NCBI RefSeq assembly: GCF_002483225.1
Contig: NZ_DLHL01000033.1
Location: 9,180 to 73,179, forward strand
Length of the DNA: 64,000 nucleotides
Reading direction: 5' to 3'
Origin: Gemmatimonas sp. UBA7669
GTDB lineage: Bacteria; Gemmatimonadota; Gemmatimonadetes; Gemmatimonadales; Gemmatimonadaceae
Shown here: positions 45,716 to 53,972 of the stretch, piece after piece
Layout of the letters: each line of letters begins with the position of its first letter
Position numbering within the stretch: the stretch's first letter is position 1
Position numbers and translations under genes: made by a program
The notes under the pieces: model-generated
What the model saw: the letters and a program-made list of their open reading frames with translations, nothing else
Told to the model about the DNA's origin: nothing
Databases searched by the model: none

Positions 45716-46399
45716 TCACACGCCGAAGGGGTTGGGCAACAGGAACGGAATGTAGAACTGCTGGGCGAGGCGTCCGAGGATGAACGCCGGGGCCATCCAG
45801 AGGTTCACGATGGGCCGTCCGAAGGACAGCAGAGCGAACAGCAGCAACAGTCCGATACCACCCAGGCGCTGATACTGCAGCGACCATTGCGGTGGCAGGA
45901 GGTACTTGAAGACGTGGGACCCGTCGAGTGGCGGAATCGGGATGAGATTGAACGCCACCAGCACGAGATTGATGATGATACCCTGCGCGAACATGAGCTG
46001 CAGGATGCCGAGCGGCCGCACGAGGCCCGGGACCTGCTGCCCGATGAGGCCCACGAGCACGACCAGCGGCACGAGGGCGAAGGCGATGACCAGGTTGGTG
46101 GCCACGCCGGCCAGGGAGACAATGATGTCCCCCCGCTTGTACTGCCGATAGTTGCGTGGGTTCACCGGCACCGGCTTGGCGCCGCCGAAGATGGGCCCGC
46201 CCATCCAGGCCAGCAGGGCTGGCAGGAGGAGGGTCATGAAGGGGTCGATGTGCTTGACCGGATTCCAGGTGAGCCGTCCCAGCTGGTAGGCTGTGAGGTC
46301 GCCCTGCCGATAGGCCGCATAGCCGTGCGCGTACTCGTGGGCGACCATCGAGAACAGCAGCACGGGGAATACGAGGGCGAGTTGCTGGACGAGGGTCAC
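45716..46399 (-). CDS. Site-2 protease family (M50) membrane metalloprotease
   Basis: The protein is built mostly of membrane helices and carries the zinc motif HEYAH (residues 21-25 with the chosen start) and the second metal motif NLIPIPPLDGSHVF near the C-terminus, as in M50 proteases. I place the start at the GTG at 46397-46399, giving 227 residues. A longer frame reaches 46540 but would cross the -10 and -35 boxes of a good promoter. The function is intramembrane proteolysis or a rhomboid/FtsH-like housekeeping role; the target is unknown. It lies just before scpA and is read from the promoter at 46485-46513. Confidence 0.83.
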   Translation of the reverse strand: MTLVQQLALVFPVLLFSMVAHEYAHGYAAYRQGDLTAYQLGRLTWNPVKHIDPFMTLLLPALLAWMGGPIFGGAKPVPVNPRNYRQYKRGDIIVSLAGVATNLVIAFALVPLVVLVGLIGQQVPGLVRPLGILQLMFAQGIIINLVLVAFNLIPIPPLDGSHVFKYLLPPQWSLQYQRLGGIGLLLLFALLSFGRPIVNLWMAPAFILGRLAQQFYIPFLLPNPFGV

Positions 46400-46484
46400 C
46401 GCGAGGCCGAGCTGATAGGAGAGCGAGCGGGCAGGCGCGAGGGAACGCGAACCGGGACGCGAATGCAAGCAAATCGAGAGGGGA

Positions 46485-46513
46485 AGTCTAGCGATCGGAC
46501 CGGGGCATGTCAA
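46485..46513 (-). promoter_or_regulatory. Strong sigma-70 promoter for the site-2 protease-scpAB operon
   Basis: On the minus strand a perfect -35 TTGACA (46508-46513) lies 17 bases from a -10 TAGACT (46485-46490). It fixes the start of the protease mRNA near 46478, and so shows that the longer open frame to 46540 is not the real N-terminus. Confidence 0.85.
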
Positions 46514-46532
46514 AAGTATTCCACATGTGAGG

Positions 46533-46541
46533 TTATCCACA
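46533..46541 (+). promoter_or_regulatory. DnaA-box-like sequence
   Basis: TTATCCACA, a perfect match to the DnaA box, lies between the divergent promoters of the protease operon and rpsT. A weaker related word (TATTCCACA, 46517-46525) is nearby. It could bring DnaA control to either gene. One isolated box is not an origin. Confidence 0.45.
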
Positions 46542-46611
46542 TTTTGCCGGAGCCGTTGGCGGAGGTGGCTCCCGACACCACAGGTCCGGTAAGTGCTGCA
46601 GCAGTGGTGGC

Positions 46612-46640
46612 TTGACCGGCGCGGCCGGATGTTCTACGTT
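46612..46640 (+). promoter_or_regulatory. Promoter of rpsT
   Basis: -35 TTGACC (46612-46617), 17-base spacer, -10 TACGTT (46635-46640), giving an mRNA start near 46648 and a leader of about 80 bases before the rpsT start. The spacing and boxes are good. Confidence 0.7.
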
Positions 46641-46726
46641 TCCCAGTCTGTTCCGCCGTGGCCGGATTCCATCCGTGTGCCGGGTGGGTTCCACGTCACT
46701 GATCAACGGGTTCTGAGGAGTTTTAC

Positions 46727-46978
46727 GTGCCGAATATCCAGTCCTCCAAGAAGGACTTGCGCAAGTCGCGTGCGGCTGCCGTGCGCAACCGCGCTCAGCG
46801 TTCGGCGCTGCGTACTGCCGTGAAGAAGGCGAAGGCGGCGGGTGCGGCGAGCGACGATCGTCTCACGGCCGTGTCGCTGCTCGATCGTGCGGCGCGCAAG
46901 GGCCTCATTCACAAGAATGCGGCGGCTCGTCAGAAGAGCAAGCTGGCCAAGGCTGCCAACGCCGCCTCGGCAGCGTAA
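46727..46978 (+). CDS. rpsT: 30S ribosomal protein S20
   Basis: S20 binds 16S rRNA early in 30S assembly. The 83-residue protein is very basic, starts with NIQSSKKDLRKSRAAAVRNR, and ends with the family's KGLIHKNAAARQKSKLAKA helix. The start is a GTG at 46727, preceded by the ribosome-binding site GAGGAG (46715-46720). GTG (or other weak) starts are common for rpsT and can serve autoregulation by S20. The gene stands alone between its own promoter and terminator. Confidence 0.96.
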   Translation: MPNIQSSKKDLRKSRAAAVRNRAQRSALRTAVKKAKAAGAASDDRLTAVSLLDRAARKGLIHKNAAARQKSKLAKAANAASAA

Positions 46979-47000
46979 GCCAGTCGGTTAGCAACGCACG

Positions 47001-47040
47001 AGGGGCCGGACTCATCGCGAGTCCGGCCCCTTTGTCGTTT
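47001..47040 (+). terminator. Intrinsic terminator after rpsT
   Basis: A perfect 13-base-pair GC-rich stem (47001-47013 with 47019-47031, 5-base loop) is followed by a T-rich stretch on the plus strand. It ends the rpsT mRNA and lies 60 bases before the stop of the convergent gene. Confidence 0.9.
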
Positions 47041-47100
47041 GCGATCTTGGAATTGCAGCGAGTGCGGGTGCAGGAGCCGGATCGTCGACAGCTCATGCCG

Positions 47101-48273
47101 TCAGAACGCCGCGAGCTCTCCGCCGCAGCGTTCGCAGTACCACTCGGTGGGCAGGTTCATGGTGCCGCACTCGGTGCAGCGCAGCGTCTTCTGCGGCTCG
47201 GCGCCCGTGGCTGACGGCAGCGCATCGGGCACCGATCCCACCGCCGGGTTGCCACCCGAGGGATTGATGACCGAACGCAGGAAGGCCAGGTCATCAAAGC
47301 CGGCTGAAGGAGCGCCGGCAGACGGCGCGGACGTGGGCGGCGTCGCGGTCCGCGTGGTGGGATCGACACTCGGCACATCGACTTCCACTTCGATGCCTTC
47401 GAGTGAGTTCACAAAGGTGGAATCGGGCGCGTTCCCGCTGTCGGAGAACATGGCCAGCGCATCGTCGAATTCGTTGTCGACGCGCGGCTCCGCAACCGGC
47501 GGGATGTCCGACACGATATGCGTGACGATGTCATGCGCGCGCGGCGTGTGGCGATCGATGCGCTCCGCCGCCTCGAAGATGGCCTCCACTTCGAGCCCCG
47601 CGTCGGCGGCTTCAACCGGCGCCTCGACCGCCGGCAAGTTGAACTGACTGCCGAGGTCCACCAGCTCGTGCTCTGACGTGGGCTCCGACGTCGGTTCCTG
47701 CGCGGCCTCTGCAGCAGAGTCGACTTCCGCCTCGACCTCGACCTCGGCCTCGGCTCCAACCCCGACCTCAACCGCGGTAACTGCGGTAGCGGCTTCCGGC
47801 GCCTCGGCTTCTGGCGTCAAGGCTTCCGGCTCAACGGCTGTCGCAGTTTGCTGTTCGATTCTGGCACTCGCCAGCAATGTCCGCACGTCATCAAACTGCG
47901 TGAGCAACGCCGAACGCTCCGCCCCGAGCGTCTCCATCTTGCCCTCCACCTCGACGCGCACCGCCTCCCAGCGCTCGCTGTCGAACTCGCCGACCATGTT
48001 GCGCAGCATCGCCTCGGCGCGCTCGTCTTCCAGCGTGGCGAGCTGTGCATCCAGGCCATCGAGCTGACGTTCGAGATCGTTGCCGAGCGTGGCCAGCGTG
48101 TCGACATGCGACTGCAGCTGCTCGACTACCTGGGTGCGGCGCGCCAGATAATCACCATGTACGCGCTCGTACACGCGCACCGGGGTTTCCGTCCGCTTGG
48201 CCTCGAGGGCGGCGAGCCAGTCATCATAGCGTTGCCGCTCAGCGACCAGGGCGCGGACTTCTTCGATGGACAC
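47101..48273 (-). CDS. Acidic coiled-coil protein with C-terminal zinc ribbon
   Basis: The 390-residue protein starts with about 140 residues of heptad-like coiled coil (RALVAERQRYDDWLAALEAKR onward, without Pro). It continues with a long Glu/Ala/Val-rich acidic middle (residues 145-200), and ends in a zinc ribbon with two CxxC pairs 10 residues apart (CTECGTMNLP, then CERCGGE). This resembles small zinc-ribbon coiled-coil proteins of unknown role that bind nucleic acid or RNA polymerase. I know no family name. It lies 35 bases after the aldolase gene and is convergent with rpsT. Confidence 0.7.
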   Translation of the reverse strand: MSIEEVRALVAERQRYDDWLAALEAKRTETPVRVYERVHGDYLARRTQVVEQLQSHVDTLATLGNDLERQLDGLDAQLATLEDERAEAMLRNMVGEFDSERWEAVRVEVEGKMETLGAERSALLTQFDDVRTLLASARIEQQTATAVEPEALTPEAEAPEAATAVTAVEVGVGAEAEVEVEAEVDSAAEAAQEPTSEPTSEHELVDLGSQFNLPAVEAPVEAADAGLEVEAIFEAAERIDRHTPRAHDIVTHIVSDIPPVAEPRVDNEFDDALAMFSDSGNAPDSTFVNSLEGIEVEVDVPSVDPTTRTATPPTSAPSAGAPSAGFDDLAFLRSVINPSGGNPAVGSVPDALPSATGAEPQKTLRCTECGTMNLPTEWYCERCGGELAAF

Positions 48274-48308
48274 GACGTGAAACTCCGTGACGAGGGACGA
48301 GGAAGGAC

Positions 48309-49055
48309 TCAGGAGGGAAGCTCTCGCGAAAGCCGCAGTGAAGCAAGCGCAGCCGCTTCACCCGCCGGCAGCGGCACCGCGCCGCCGAGCAGCGTGGAGA
48401 CCAGCAGAATGCGTGCGGCCTGCTCCACACTCTCGAGACGCAGTACCGCATCGTTCAGCGAATGCCCCACGGCGGTGACGCCGTGATTGGCCAGCAGAAA
48501 CACTTCGTGATCTGGCGCACACTGCGCGATGGCATCGGCCAGGGCCTGCGTGCCGGGCCGCGCATAGGGCACCAGCACCACCGGCCCCACCACCACCGGC
48601 AGTTCGGGCAACACATCGGCCGGCAGTGAACGCCCGGCTGCTGCGAAGCCCGTGGCCGCCGGCGGATGAGCGTGCACCACCGCCTGCACATCGGGCCGCG
48701 CCGCATAGAGCGCCACGTGCATCTTGAGTTCCGACGAGGCGCGAAGAGCCCGGTCACGGCCCTCGGCCGCCGACAGCGCCGCACTGCCGTCACGCGGCGC
48801 GTGCCACGATGTCGCATCGTGATGCACAGTGCCATCCGCGTATCCGCCATCGGCGTGCACACGCAGCACCTGCTCGGCCCCGATGCGCGCCTTGTCCACG
48901 CCGCTCGCCGTCACCAGCAGGCTGCCATCGGCGAGACGCATTGAGAGATTGCCCTCGGCGCCCGCCAGGAGCCCGCCCGCATGCAAACGACGACAGGCAG
49001 CGGCGAGTTGCTCGGCCGCTGCCTGCAGCGATTCGGGGCTCAGGCCCTGACCCAT
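48309..49055 (-). CDS. Class II aldolase/adducin family protein
   Basis: The 248-residue protein has the class II aldolase fold with zinc-binding His residues: VVHAHPPAATGFA and LLANHGVTAVG, and the catalytic-region EGNLSMRLADGS. Members include fuculose- and rhamnulose-phosphate aldolases and methylthioribulose dehydratase. The specific substrate cannot be told. It follows pyrC by about 40 bases and precedes the zinc-ribbon gene. Confidence 0.85.
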   Translation of the reverse strand: MGQGLSPESLQAAAEQLAAACRRLHAGGLLAGAEGNLSMRLADGSLLVTASGVDKARIGAEQVLRVHADGGYADGTVHHDATSWHAPRDGSAALSAAEGRDRALRASSELKMHVALYAARPDVQAVVHAHPPAATGFAAAGRSLPADVLPELPVVVGPVVLVPYARPGTQALADAIAQCAPDHEVFLLANHGVTAVGHSLNDAVLRLESVEQAARILLVSTLLGGAVPLPAGEAAALASLRLSRELPS

Positions 49056-49097
49056 GTCAGCTGTGCACCACGCGCATGCCGTGCGTCACGACCGCCC

Positions 49098-50399
49098 TCA
49101 GGCCGCCGTGTACACCACGCGGCCACCCACAATCGTGTAGCGCGCCTGCCCCGTGAAGGTGTGGCCGCCGTAGGGCGTGTTGCGGCCCTTGGACTTGAAC
49201 TGCGTGGGGTCGCAGGTCCACACCTTGTTGGGGTCAAACACCGTCACGTCGGCCAGACCGCCGCGCGCCAGTGAGCCGCCGGGCAAACGGAAGATCCTGG
49301 CCTGCTTGCAGCTCATCGCGTCCACCAGCTGCGAGAGATTGATGAGGCCGCGGTGCAGCAGGTAGGTGGTGTTCACACCGAGCGCGGTTTCGAGGCCCAC
49401 GATGCCGTTGGGCGCATCGGCGAACTCGCGCTCCTTCTCGTCGTAGTGATGCGGCGCGTGATCGGTGACGAGCAGGTCGATGGTGCCATCGGCCACACCC
49501 TGCTGCAGCGCCTCCACGTCTTCGGCGGTGCGCAGCGGCGGATTCATCTTCGCGTTGGTGTTGTAGCCATCCACCGCGTCTTCGGTGAGCGAGATGTGGT
49601 GCGAGCACACCTCGGCCGTAACGTTGATGCCGCGCTCCTTGCCCCAGCGCACCAGCTCCACCGAACCCTTCGTGCTCAGGTGGCAGAGATGGATGTGGCC
49701 ACCCGTGCGCTTGGCAAGGAGAATGTCGCGAATGACGTAGATCTCCTCGGCCTCGGCAGGAATGCCCTTGAGACCGAGCTTGGCGCTCATGATGCCTTCG
49801 TTCATGCTGCCGCCACGCGCCAGCGTCATGTCTTCGCAGTGCTCGGCAATGGGTACGTTGAAGGCGCGCGCATACTCGAGCGCGGTGCGCATGAGCTGCG
49901 CACTCTCCACCGGCTTGCCGTCGTCGCTGAAGGCCACGGCGCCGGCGCCCACCATCTCGGCAATCTCGGCCAGCGTCTCGCCCTTCTGCCCCACCGAGAT
50001 GGCGCCATAGGGATAGACGCGCGCATAGCCTGCCGCCTCACCCTGACGCTTCACAAAGCCCACGACCGCCTGATTGTCGGTGACGGGCTTGGTGTTGGGC
50101 ATGGCACACACCGCCGTAATGCCGCCGGCCACCGCGCTGTGCGCGCCGCTGGCCACCGTCTCCACGTCTTCGCGGCCCGGCTCACGCAGATGCACGTGCA
50201 CGTCGATGAAGCCCGGCGCCACCACCAGGCCCGTGGCATCGAGCACCTCGGCACCGTCGGGCGTGCCCAGCGACCCTCCGCAGGCTTCGACGACACCGTT
50301 ACGCAGCAACACATCGCCCACGGCGTCGAGGCCCTGCGAGGGGTCGACAATGCGACCGCCCTTGATGAGCAGATCACGGGTTCCGATCGGGTGCGCCAT
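49098..50399 (-). CDS. pyrC: Dihydroorotase
   Basis: PyrC cyclises carbamoyl aspartate to dihydroorotate in pyrimidine synthesis. The 433-residue protein begins LLIKGGRIVDPSQGLDAVGD and has the metal motif DVHVHLREPG, the TAEVCSHHISLTE motif and VTDHAPHHYDEKE with the catalytic Asp region. This matches the type I (allantoinase-like) dihydroorotases that pair with pyrB. It starts 1 base after the pyrB stop, so the two are translationally coupled. Length is normal. Confidence 0.95.
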   Translation of the reverse strand: MAHPIGTRDLLIKGGRIVDPSQGLDAVGDVLLRNGVVEACGGSLGTPDGAEVLDATGLVVAPGFIDVHVHLREPGREDVETVASGAHSAVAGGITAVCAMPNTKPVTDNQAVVGFVKRQGEAAGYARVYPYGAISVGQKGETLAEIAEMVGAGAVAFSDDGKPVESAQLMRTALEYARAFNVPIAEHCEDMTLARGGSMNEGIMSAKLGLKGIPAEAEEIYVIRDILLAKRTGGHIHLCHLSTKGSVELVRWGKERGINVTAEVCSHHISLTEDAVDGYNTNAKMNPPLRTAEDVEALQQGVADGTIDLLVTDHAPHHYDEKEREFADAPNGIVGLETALGVNTTYLLHRGLINLSQLVDAMSCKQARIFRLPGGSLARGGLADVTVFDPNKVWTCDPTQFKSKGRNTPYGGHTFTGQARYTIVGGRVVYTAA

Positions 50400-51359
50400 C
50401 TATGCGTTTCCTTTCTTGGCCGCTTCGGCCAGTTCAGGCTTGCCACCGGCAAGCAGGTAGAGCACCGCCATGCGCACGGCCACCCCGTTGGTGACCTGGT
50501 CGAGAATGACCGAGTGCGGGCCATCCGCCACGTCGCTGTCGATTTCGACGCCGCGATTCATGGGCCCGGGGTGCAGAATGAGGAGATCCTTTGGCGCGCG
50601 TTCGAGACGCGCCGAGGTGACGCCGAACACGCGATTGTATTCGCGCAGCGACGGGATGTAGCCGGCCTGCATGCGTTCGAGCTGCAGACGCAGAATGTTC
50701 AGCGCATCGGCCCAGGCGATGGCGTCTTCAATGCGATCAATGACCGTGACCCCCATGTCCTCGATGGCATTGGGCAGCAGCGAGCGCGGTCCGCACACGG
50801 CCACTTCGGCGCCGAGCTTGGTGAGGCCCCAGATGTTGGAGCGCGCCACACGCGAGTGCAGCACGTCACCCACGATGCAGATGCGCTTGCCCTTGAGCGA
50901 ACCGAAGCGATCGCGCAGCGTGAGCATGTCGAGCAGGCCCTGCGTGGGATGCTCGTGTGTGCCGTCGCCGGCGTTGATGACGTTGGACTCGATGCGCTCG
51001 GCGAGAAAGCGGGCCGCCCCCGACGCGCTGTGCCGGATGACGACCATGTCGATCTTCATGGCCTCGAGATTGCGCGCCGTGTCAACCAGCGTCTCGCCCT
51101 TGCTCACACTGGAGCCGGCGCTGGCCACGTTCACGGTGTCCGCGCTCAGGCGCTTCTCGGCAAACTCGAACGAGATGCGTGTGCGTGTGGAGGCTTCGAA
51201 GAACAGATTGACGATGGTGGCACCACGCAGCGTGGGCACCTTCTTGATGGCGCGCTCGGAGATTTCGCGGAACGGGCCGGCGGTATCGAGAATGAGTTCG
51301 ATCTGCGCGGCCGAGAGCGGCGCGAGGCCCAGCAGGTCCTTGCCGAGGGGACCGGGCAT
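50400..51359 (-). CDS. pyrB: Aspartate carbamoyltransferase catalytic subunit
   Basis: PyrB condenses carbamoyl phosphate with aspartate. The 319-residue protein has the carbamoyl-phosphate loop FEASTRTRISFEFAEKRL, DGTHEHPTQGLLDMLTL, CIVGDVLHSRVARSNIWGL and HPGPMNRGVEI. Length is normal. It lies 4 bases after pyrR and directly before pyrC. No regulatory-subunit gene (pyrI) is next to it. Confidence 0.96.
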   Translation of the reverse strand: MPGPLGKDLLGLAPLSAAQIELILDTAGPFREISERAIKKVPTLRGATIVNLFFEASTRTRISFEFAEKRLSADTVNVASAGSSVSKGETLVDTARNLEAMKIDMVVIRHSASGAARFLAERIESNVINAGDGTHEHPTQGLLDMLTLRDRFGSLKGKRICIVGDVLHSRVARSNIWGLTKLGAEVAVCGPRSLLPNAIEDMGVTVIDRIEDAIAWADALNILRLQLERMQAGYIPSLREYNRVFGVTSARLERAPKDLLILHPGPMNRGVEIDSDVADGPHSVILDQVTNGVAVRMAVLYLLAGGKPELAEAAKKGNA

Positions 51360-51363
51360 GCGC

Positions 51364-51915
51364 TTAGTGCTCCCCGTCGTTGGACCCGACCACCACCTGG
51401 TCCTTGCCGTCGAGCTCCTCCACCATCACGTCCACGCGCTGGCCGGGCGCGACATCAATGCGTCGCCCCACCACGTCGGCGTGAATGGGCAGCTCGCGGC
51501 CACCGCGGTCCACCAGCACCGCCAGCGCAATGCGCGAGGGGCGACCAAAGTCGGCCAGCTCATCGAGCGCCGCGCGCACCGTGCGACCGGTGTAGAGCAC
51601 GTCGTCGACAATGACCACGCGCTTGCCGTCGAGCGTCCAGGGCAGCTTGGTGAGTCCGACCACGGGGCGCGGCCCCACGGTCTGCAGGTCGTCGCGATAG
51701 AGCGTGATGTCGAGGGCGCCGCTGGCGACTTCCACGCCTTCCTGCGCGGCAATGATGCGCACGATGCGGTCGGCCAGTTGCACGCCGCGGCGCTGGATGC
51801 CGACGATGACGAGGTCGTCGGTGCCGGCGTTCAATTCAACGATCTGGTCCGCCATGCGGCGCAGTGTGCGGTCAACCGCGCGCGCATCGAGGACGGTGGT
51901 GGCAGAGGTGGGCAT
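51364..51915 (-). CDS. pyrR: Bifunctional pyrimidine operon regulator / uracil phosphoribosyltransferase PyrR
   Basis: PyrR binds the pyr mRNA leader to attenuate the operon when uridine nucleotides are high, and it also has uracil phosphoribosyltransferase activity. I chose the ATG at 51913-51915 (MPTSATTVLDARAVDRTLRRM); eight earlier codons in frame are not conserved. The 183-residue protein has the PRPP loop VVIVDDVLYTGRTVRAALDEL and the expected RGVQLADRI and DITLYRDDL. It heads the pyrR-pyrB-pyrC operon. No attenuator hairpin is visible in the 49 bases before it. Confidence 0.95.
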   Translation of the reverse strand: MPTSATTVLDARAVDRTLRRMADQIVELNAGTDDLVIVGIQRRGVQLADRIVRIIAAQEGVEVASGALDITLYRDDLQTVGPRPVVGLTKLPWTLDGKRVVIVDDVLYTGRTVRAALDELADFGRPSRIALAVLVDRGGRELPIHADVVGRRIDVAPGQRVDVMVEELDGKDQVVVGSNDGEH

Positions 51916-51964
51916 GCGCCAAAAGTAACCACCTGCCACCGGACTTTCTTGGCTCGCGGGCCTC

Positions 51965-52441
51965 TTACCACTCGTGGTGCGAGCGGCTGCCCTCGGGCGG
52001 CATGGGCCGCGGCGGGAACATGCCGTTCAGCGGCGAGAGGTGACGGGCGGCGGTGCGGGCCGCGCGCAGACGGGCCTTGTCCACGGGCGGCACGTATTCG
52101 GTGGCCGCATACATGGCGATGTCGGCCGCGGCCTCCATGGTGGCCTGGGCAAAGCCCTGCGACCACTCGGGGCCGTAGGGATGGCTGTCGGCGCGCTCCT
52201 CCACGCCCCGGCCAAAGGCCACACACTTGTCGGCCGCTTCACGCAGCGAGCGGCTGGCGGCCAGGTGGGCCACCACCACGTGGTAGCCGTCGCGACGGCC
52301 CATGTGGAAGGCCGGCGTCTGGTCGGCGTCATGCAGCGGCGCCTCCACCACCCCGGACGCAATACCGGTCAACATCACACACAGCTGCGAGAAGTAGCTG
52401 CGAATGGGATCGACCGCGGGTTCGTCGAGAATGGGGGACAT
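51965..52441 (-). CDS. Hypothetical protein, unknown function
   Basis: The 158-residue protein has no signal or membrane segment. It contains many His, Asp and Ala residues, e.g. HVVVAHLAASRSLREAADKC, and a Pro-rich end (FPPRPMPPEGSRSHHEW). I recognise no family. Codon use resembles the neighbours, and it sits just upstream of pyrR by about 50 bases, so co-transcription with the pyr operon is possible. The start is an ATG at 52439-52441. Confidence 0.55.
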   Translation of the reverse strand: MSPILDEPAVDPIRSYFSQLCVMLTGIASGVVEAPLHDADQTPAFHMGRRDGYHVVVAHLAASRSLREAADKCVAFGRGVEERADSHPYGPEWSQGFAQATMEAAADIAMYAATEYVPPVDKARLRAARTAARHLSPLNGMFPPRPMPPEGSRSHHEW

Positions 52442-52675
52442 GGACCGTTCCGGCTACAGGTTCAGCGCCAGACCACCCCCTCGGCGGCCCGGCATGCGTG
52501 ATCCTGAGCAAGCGGCGTGCCGCAGGTGTCAACCGCAGGCTGACACAGGCTTTGAGAGGGGAAATGGACAGCCTGACCCTGGTGAACTTATGGTCGCGCT
52601 CGCCAGCCGTTGCGGTCCGCCAGCAGCACTGCGGCCTCGGCGCCACAGCGGCGCCGGCACCACGCCGGCCGATCT

Positions 52676-53914
52676 TCAGCCGGCGTAAAGGTGCAGATCG
52701 GTGCCCACGAAGTCGGCCATGGCCTTGGTCGTGTCCCAGTCCGGATGGCGCAGTGTCACATATCCGTCCGACAGCAGGGTGCTTTTCCAGTCGCGACGCG
52801 GGCTGCCAAGAGGTAGCAGATCGATGGCGCAGATGGCGTCGCCCAGCCTGGCCTTGATGCGATCGAGCCCCTCGATGCGCTGAATGCGCCCCTGTCCGTG
52901 TGCCCGCTTGGTGATGCAGGCCGCGTGATACTTGCGCTCGATGTCCAGCGAGAAGGTGCCGAACAACTCGGCCTCGGCCCAGCCACCGAAGAGGTCCACG
53001 TCGCTGGCAAAGTTCATCAGGTCGACGGTGCGTGCGCCGGGCGGACGGGCGGCAATTTCGCCAAACACCACTTCGCCGTCGGCCTTGCGGTACCACTCCA
53101 TGTGCGTGAAGCCGGTGTCGTAGCCCAGCACCTTGATGACCTGCTCGCCCATGGCGCGGCCCTCGGCCACCCAGGGGTCGTCCACGAGGCGATAGCTCAG
53201 CGTCTGCGGCGAGATCCACTCGTTGGTGCGCGCAATGAGCGGCCGTGGCCGATAGTAGCCGATGTGGAAGTATTCGATGCGGCCACGCGCGCAGATGGTG
53301 TCGTAGGTGAATTCCTCGCCGTCGATGAACTCTTCCACGTCGACCACGGCAATGTGGCCGAGCTGCGCGATGGCCTTGTCGACTTCGTGCGCGTCGTCGC
53401 AGCGGAAGGTGTCCTGCGAACCTGCACCGGCAATGGGCTTGATGATGAGCGGATAGCCCACCTGCTCCGCTGCCTCGCGCACCTCGGTGGCGGTGCGCGC
53501 CACGGCATGATGCGGCACGCGCACACCACCGGCGGCGAGCGCCTGCTTCATGAGGTCCTTGTCCCGAAAGCGCAGCGCCTGTTCGTACGACTGGCCCGGC
53601 ACCCCCAGCGCCTCGCGAATGAGCGCGGCCACCTCCACCCCGGGCTCCCACAGGCAGCACACGCGGTCGAGTGTGCGTGTGCCCAGCCAGCGCTGCAACT
53701 GCGGAATGGCTGCTGCGGGATTGGTGAAGAGCTCCGGCAGTTGCAGATAACCACTCAGGTGACGACGCGCGAGCTCGGGCAGCTCGTGCTCCGGCCCATT
53801 GGACACACCCAGCACGGTGGCGCCCTGCACCGACAGGCCGCGCGTGAAGAGCGGCATCTCGCCGGGATAGCCCGGCGTGATCATGAGCACGGTGCGGGGA
53901 GCGACGTTGGTCAT
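52676..53914 (-). CDS. ATP-grasp ligase, unknown substrate (pair member 2)
   Basis: ATP-grasp enzymes activate a carboxylate as acyl phosphate and couple it to an amine or thiol. The 412-residue protein (start ATG at 53914; frame open 25 more codons upstream) has the ATP-grasp order: PLIIKPIAGAGSQDTFRC (loop with the nucleotide-binding Lys), VVDVEEFIDGEEFTYDTIC and GEIAARPPGARTVDLMNFA (metal-binding end). The N-terminal Rossmann-like domain starts VLMITPGYPGEMPLF. Specificity cannot be read from sequence. It follows a second, related ATP-grasp gene by 58 bases; the two are likely paralogs that act in one pathway. Confidence 0.85.
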   Translation of the reverse strand: MTNVAPRTVLMITPGYPGEMPLFTRGLSVQGATVLGVSNGPEHELPELARRHLSGYLQLPELFTNPAAAIPQLQRWLGTRTLDRVCCLWEPGVEVAALIREALGVPGQSYEQALRFRDKDLMKQALAAGGVRVPHHAVARTATEVREAAEQVGYPLIIKPIAGAGSQDTFRCDDAHEVDKAIAQLGHIAVVDVEEFIDGEEFTYDTICARGRIEYFHIGYYRPRPLIARTNEWISPQTLSYRLVDDPWVAEGRAMGEQVIKVLGYDTGFTHMEWYRKADGEVVFGEIAARPPGARTVDLMNFASDVDLFGGWAEAELFGTFSLDIERKYHAACITKRAHGQGRIQRIEGLDRIKARLGDAICAIDLLPLGSPRRDWKSTLLSDGYVTLRHPDWDTTKAMADFVGTDLHLYAG

Positions 53915-53972
53915 GGCAGCAGCAGAATGGGAGAGAGCCTGAGCGAGGGGACTGAGCATTGCGTCACTGGGG

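Noticed and set aside
46400..46540. N-terminal extension of the site-2 protease to 46540
   Set aside because: The extension spans a clear -35/-10 promoter, so it lies upstream of the mRNA start.
46517..46541. Origin of replication at the DnaA box
   Set aside because: One box and one weaker word, no AT-rich unwinding region and no dnaA or dnaN nearby.
52442..52675. TTGACA-like -35 in the gap before the ATP-grasp pair's last gene
   Set aside because: A perfect -35 word exists on the minus strand but no -10 box lies at a suitable distance; nothing else is recognised there.
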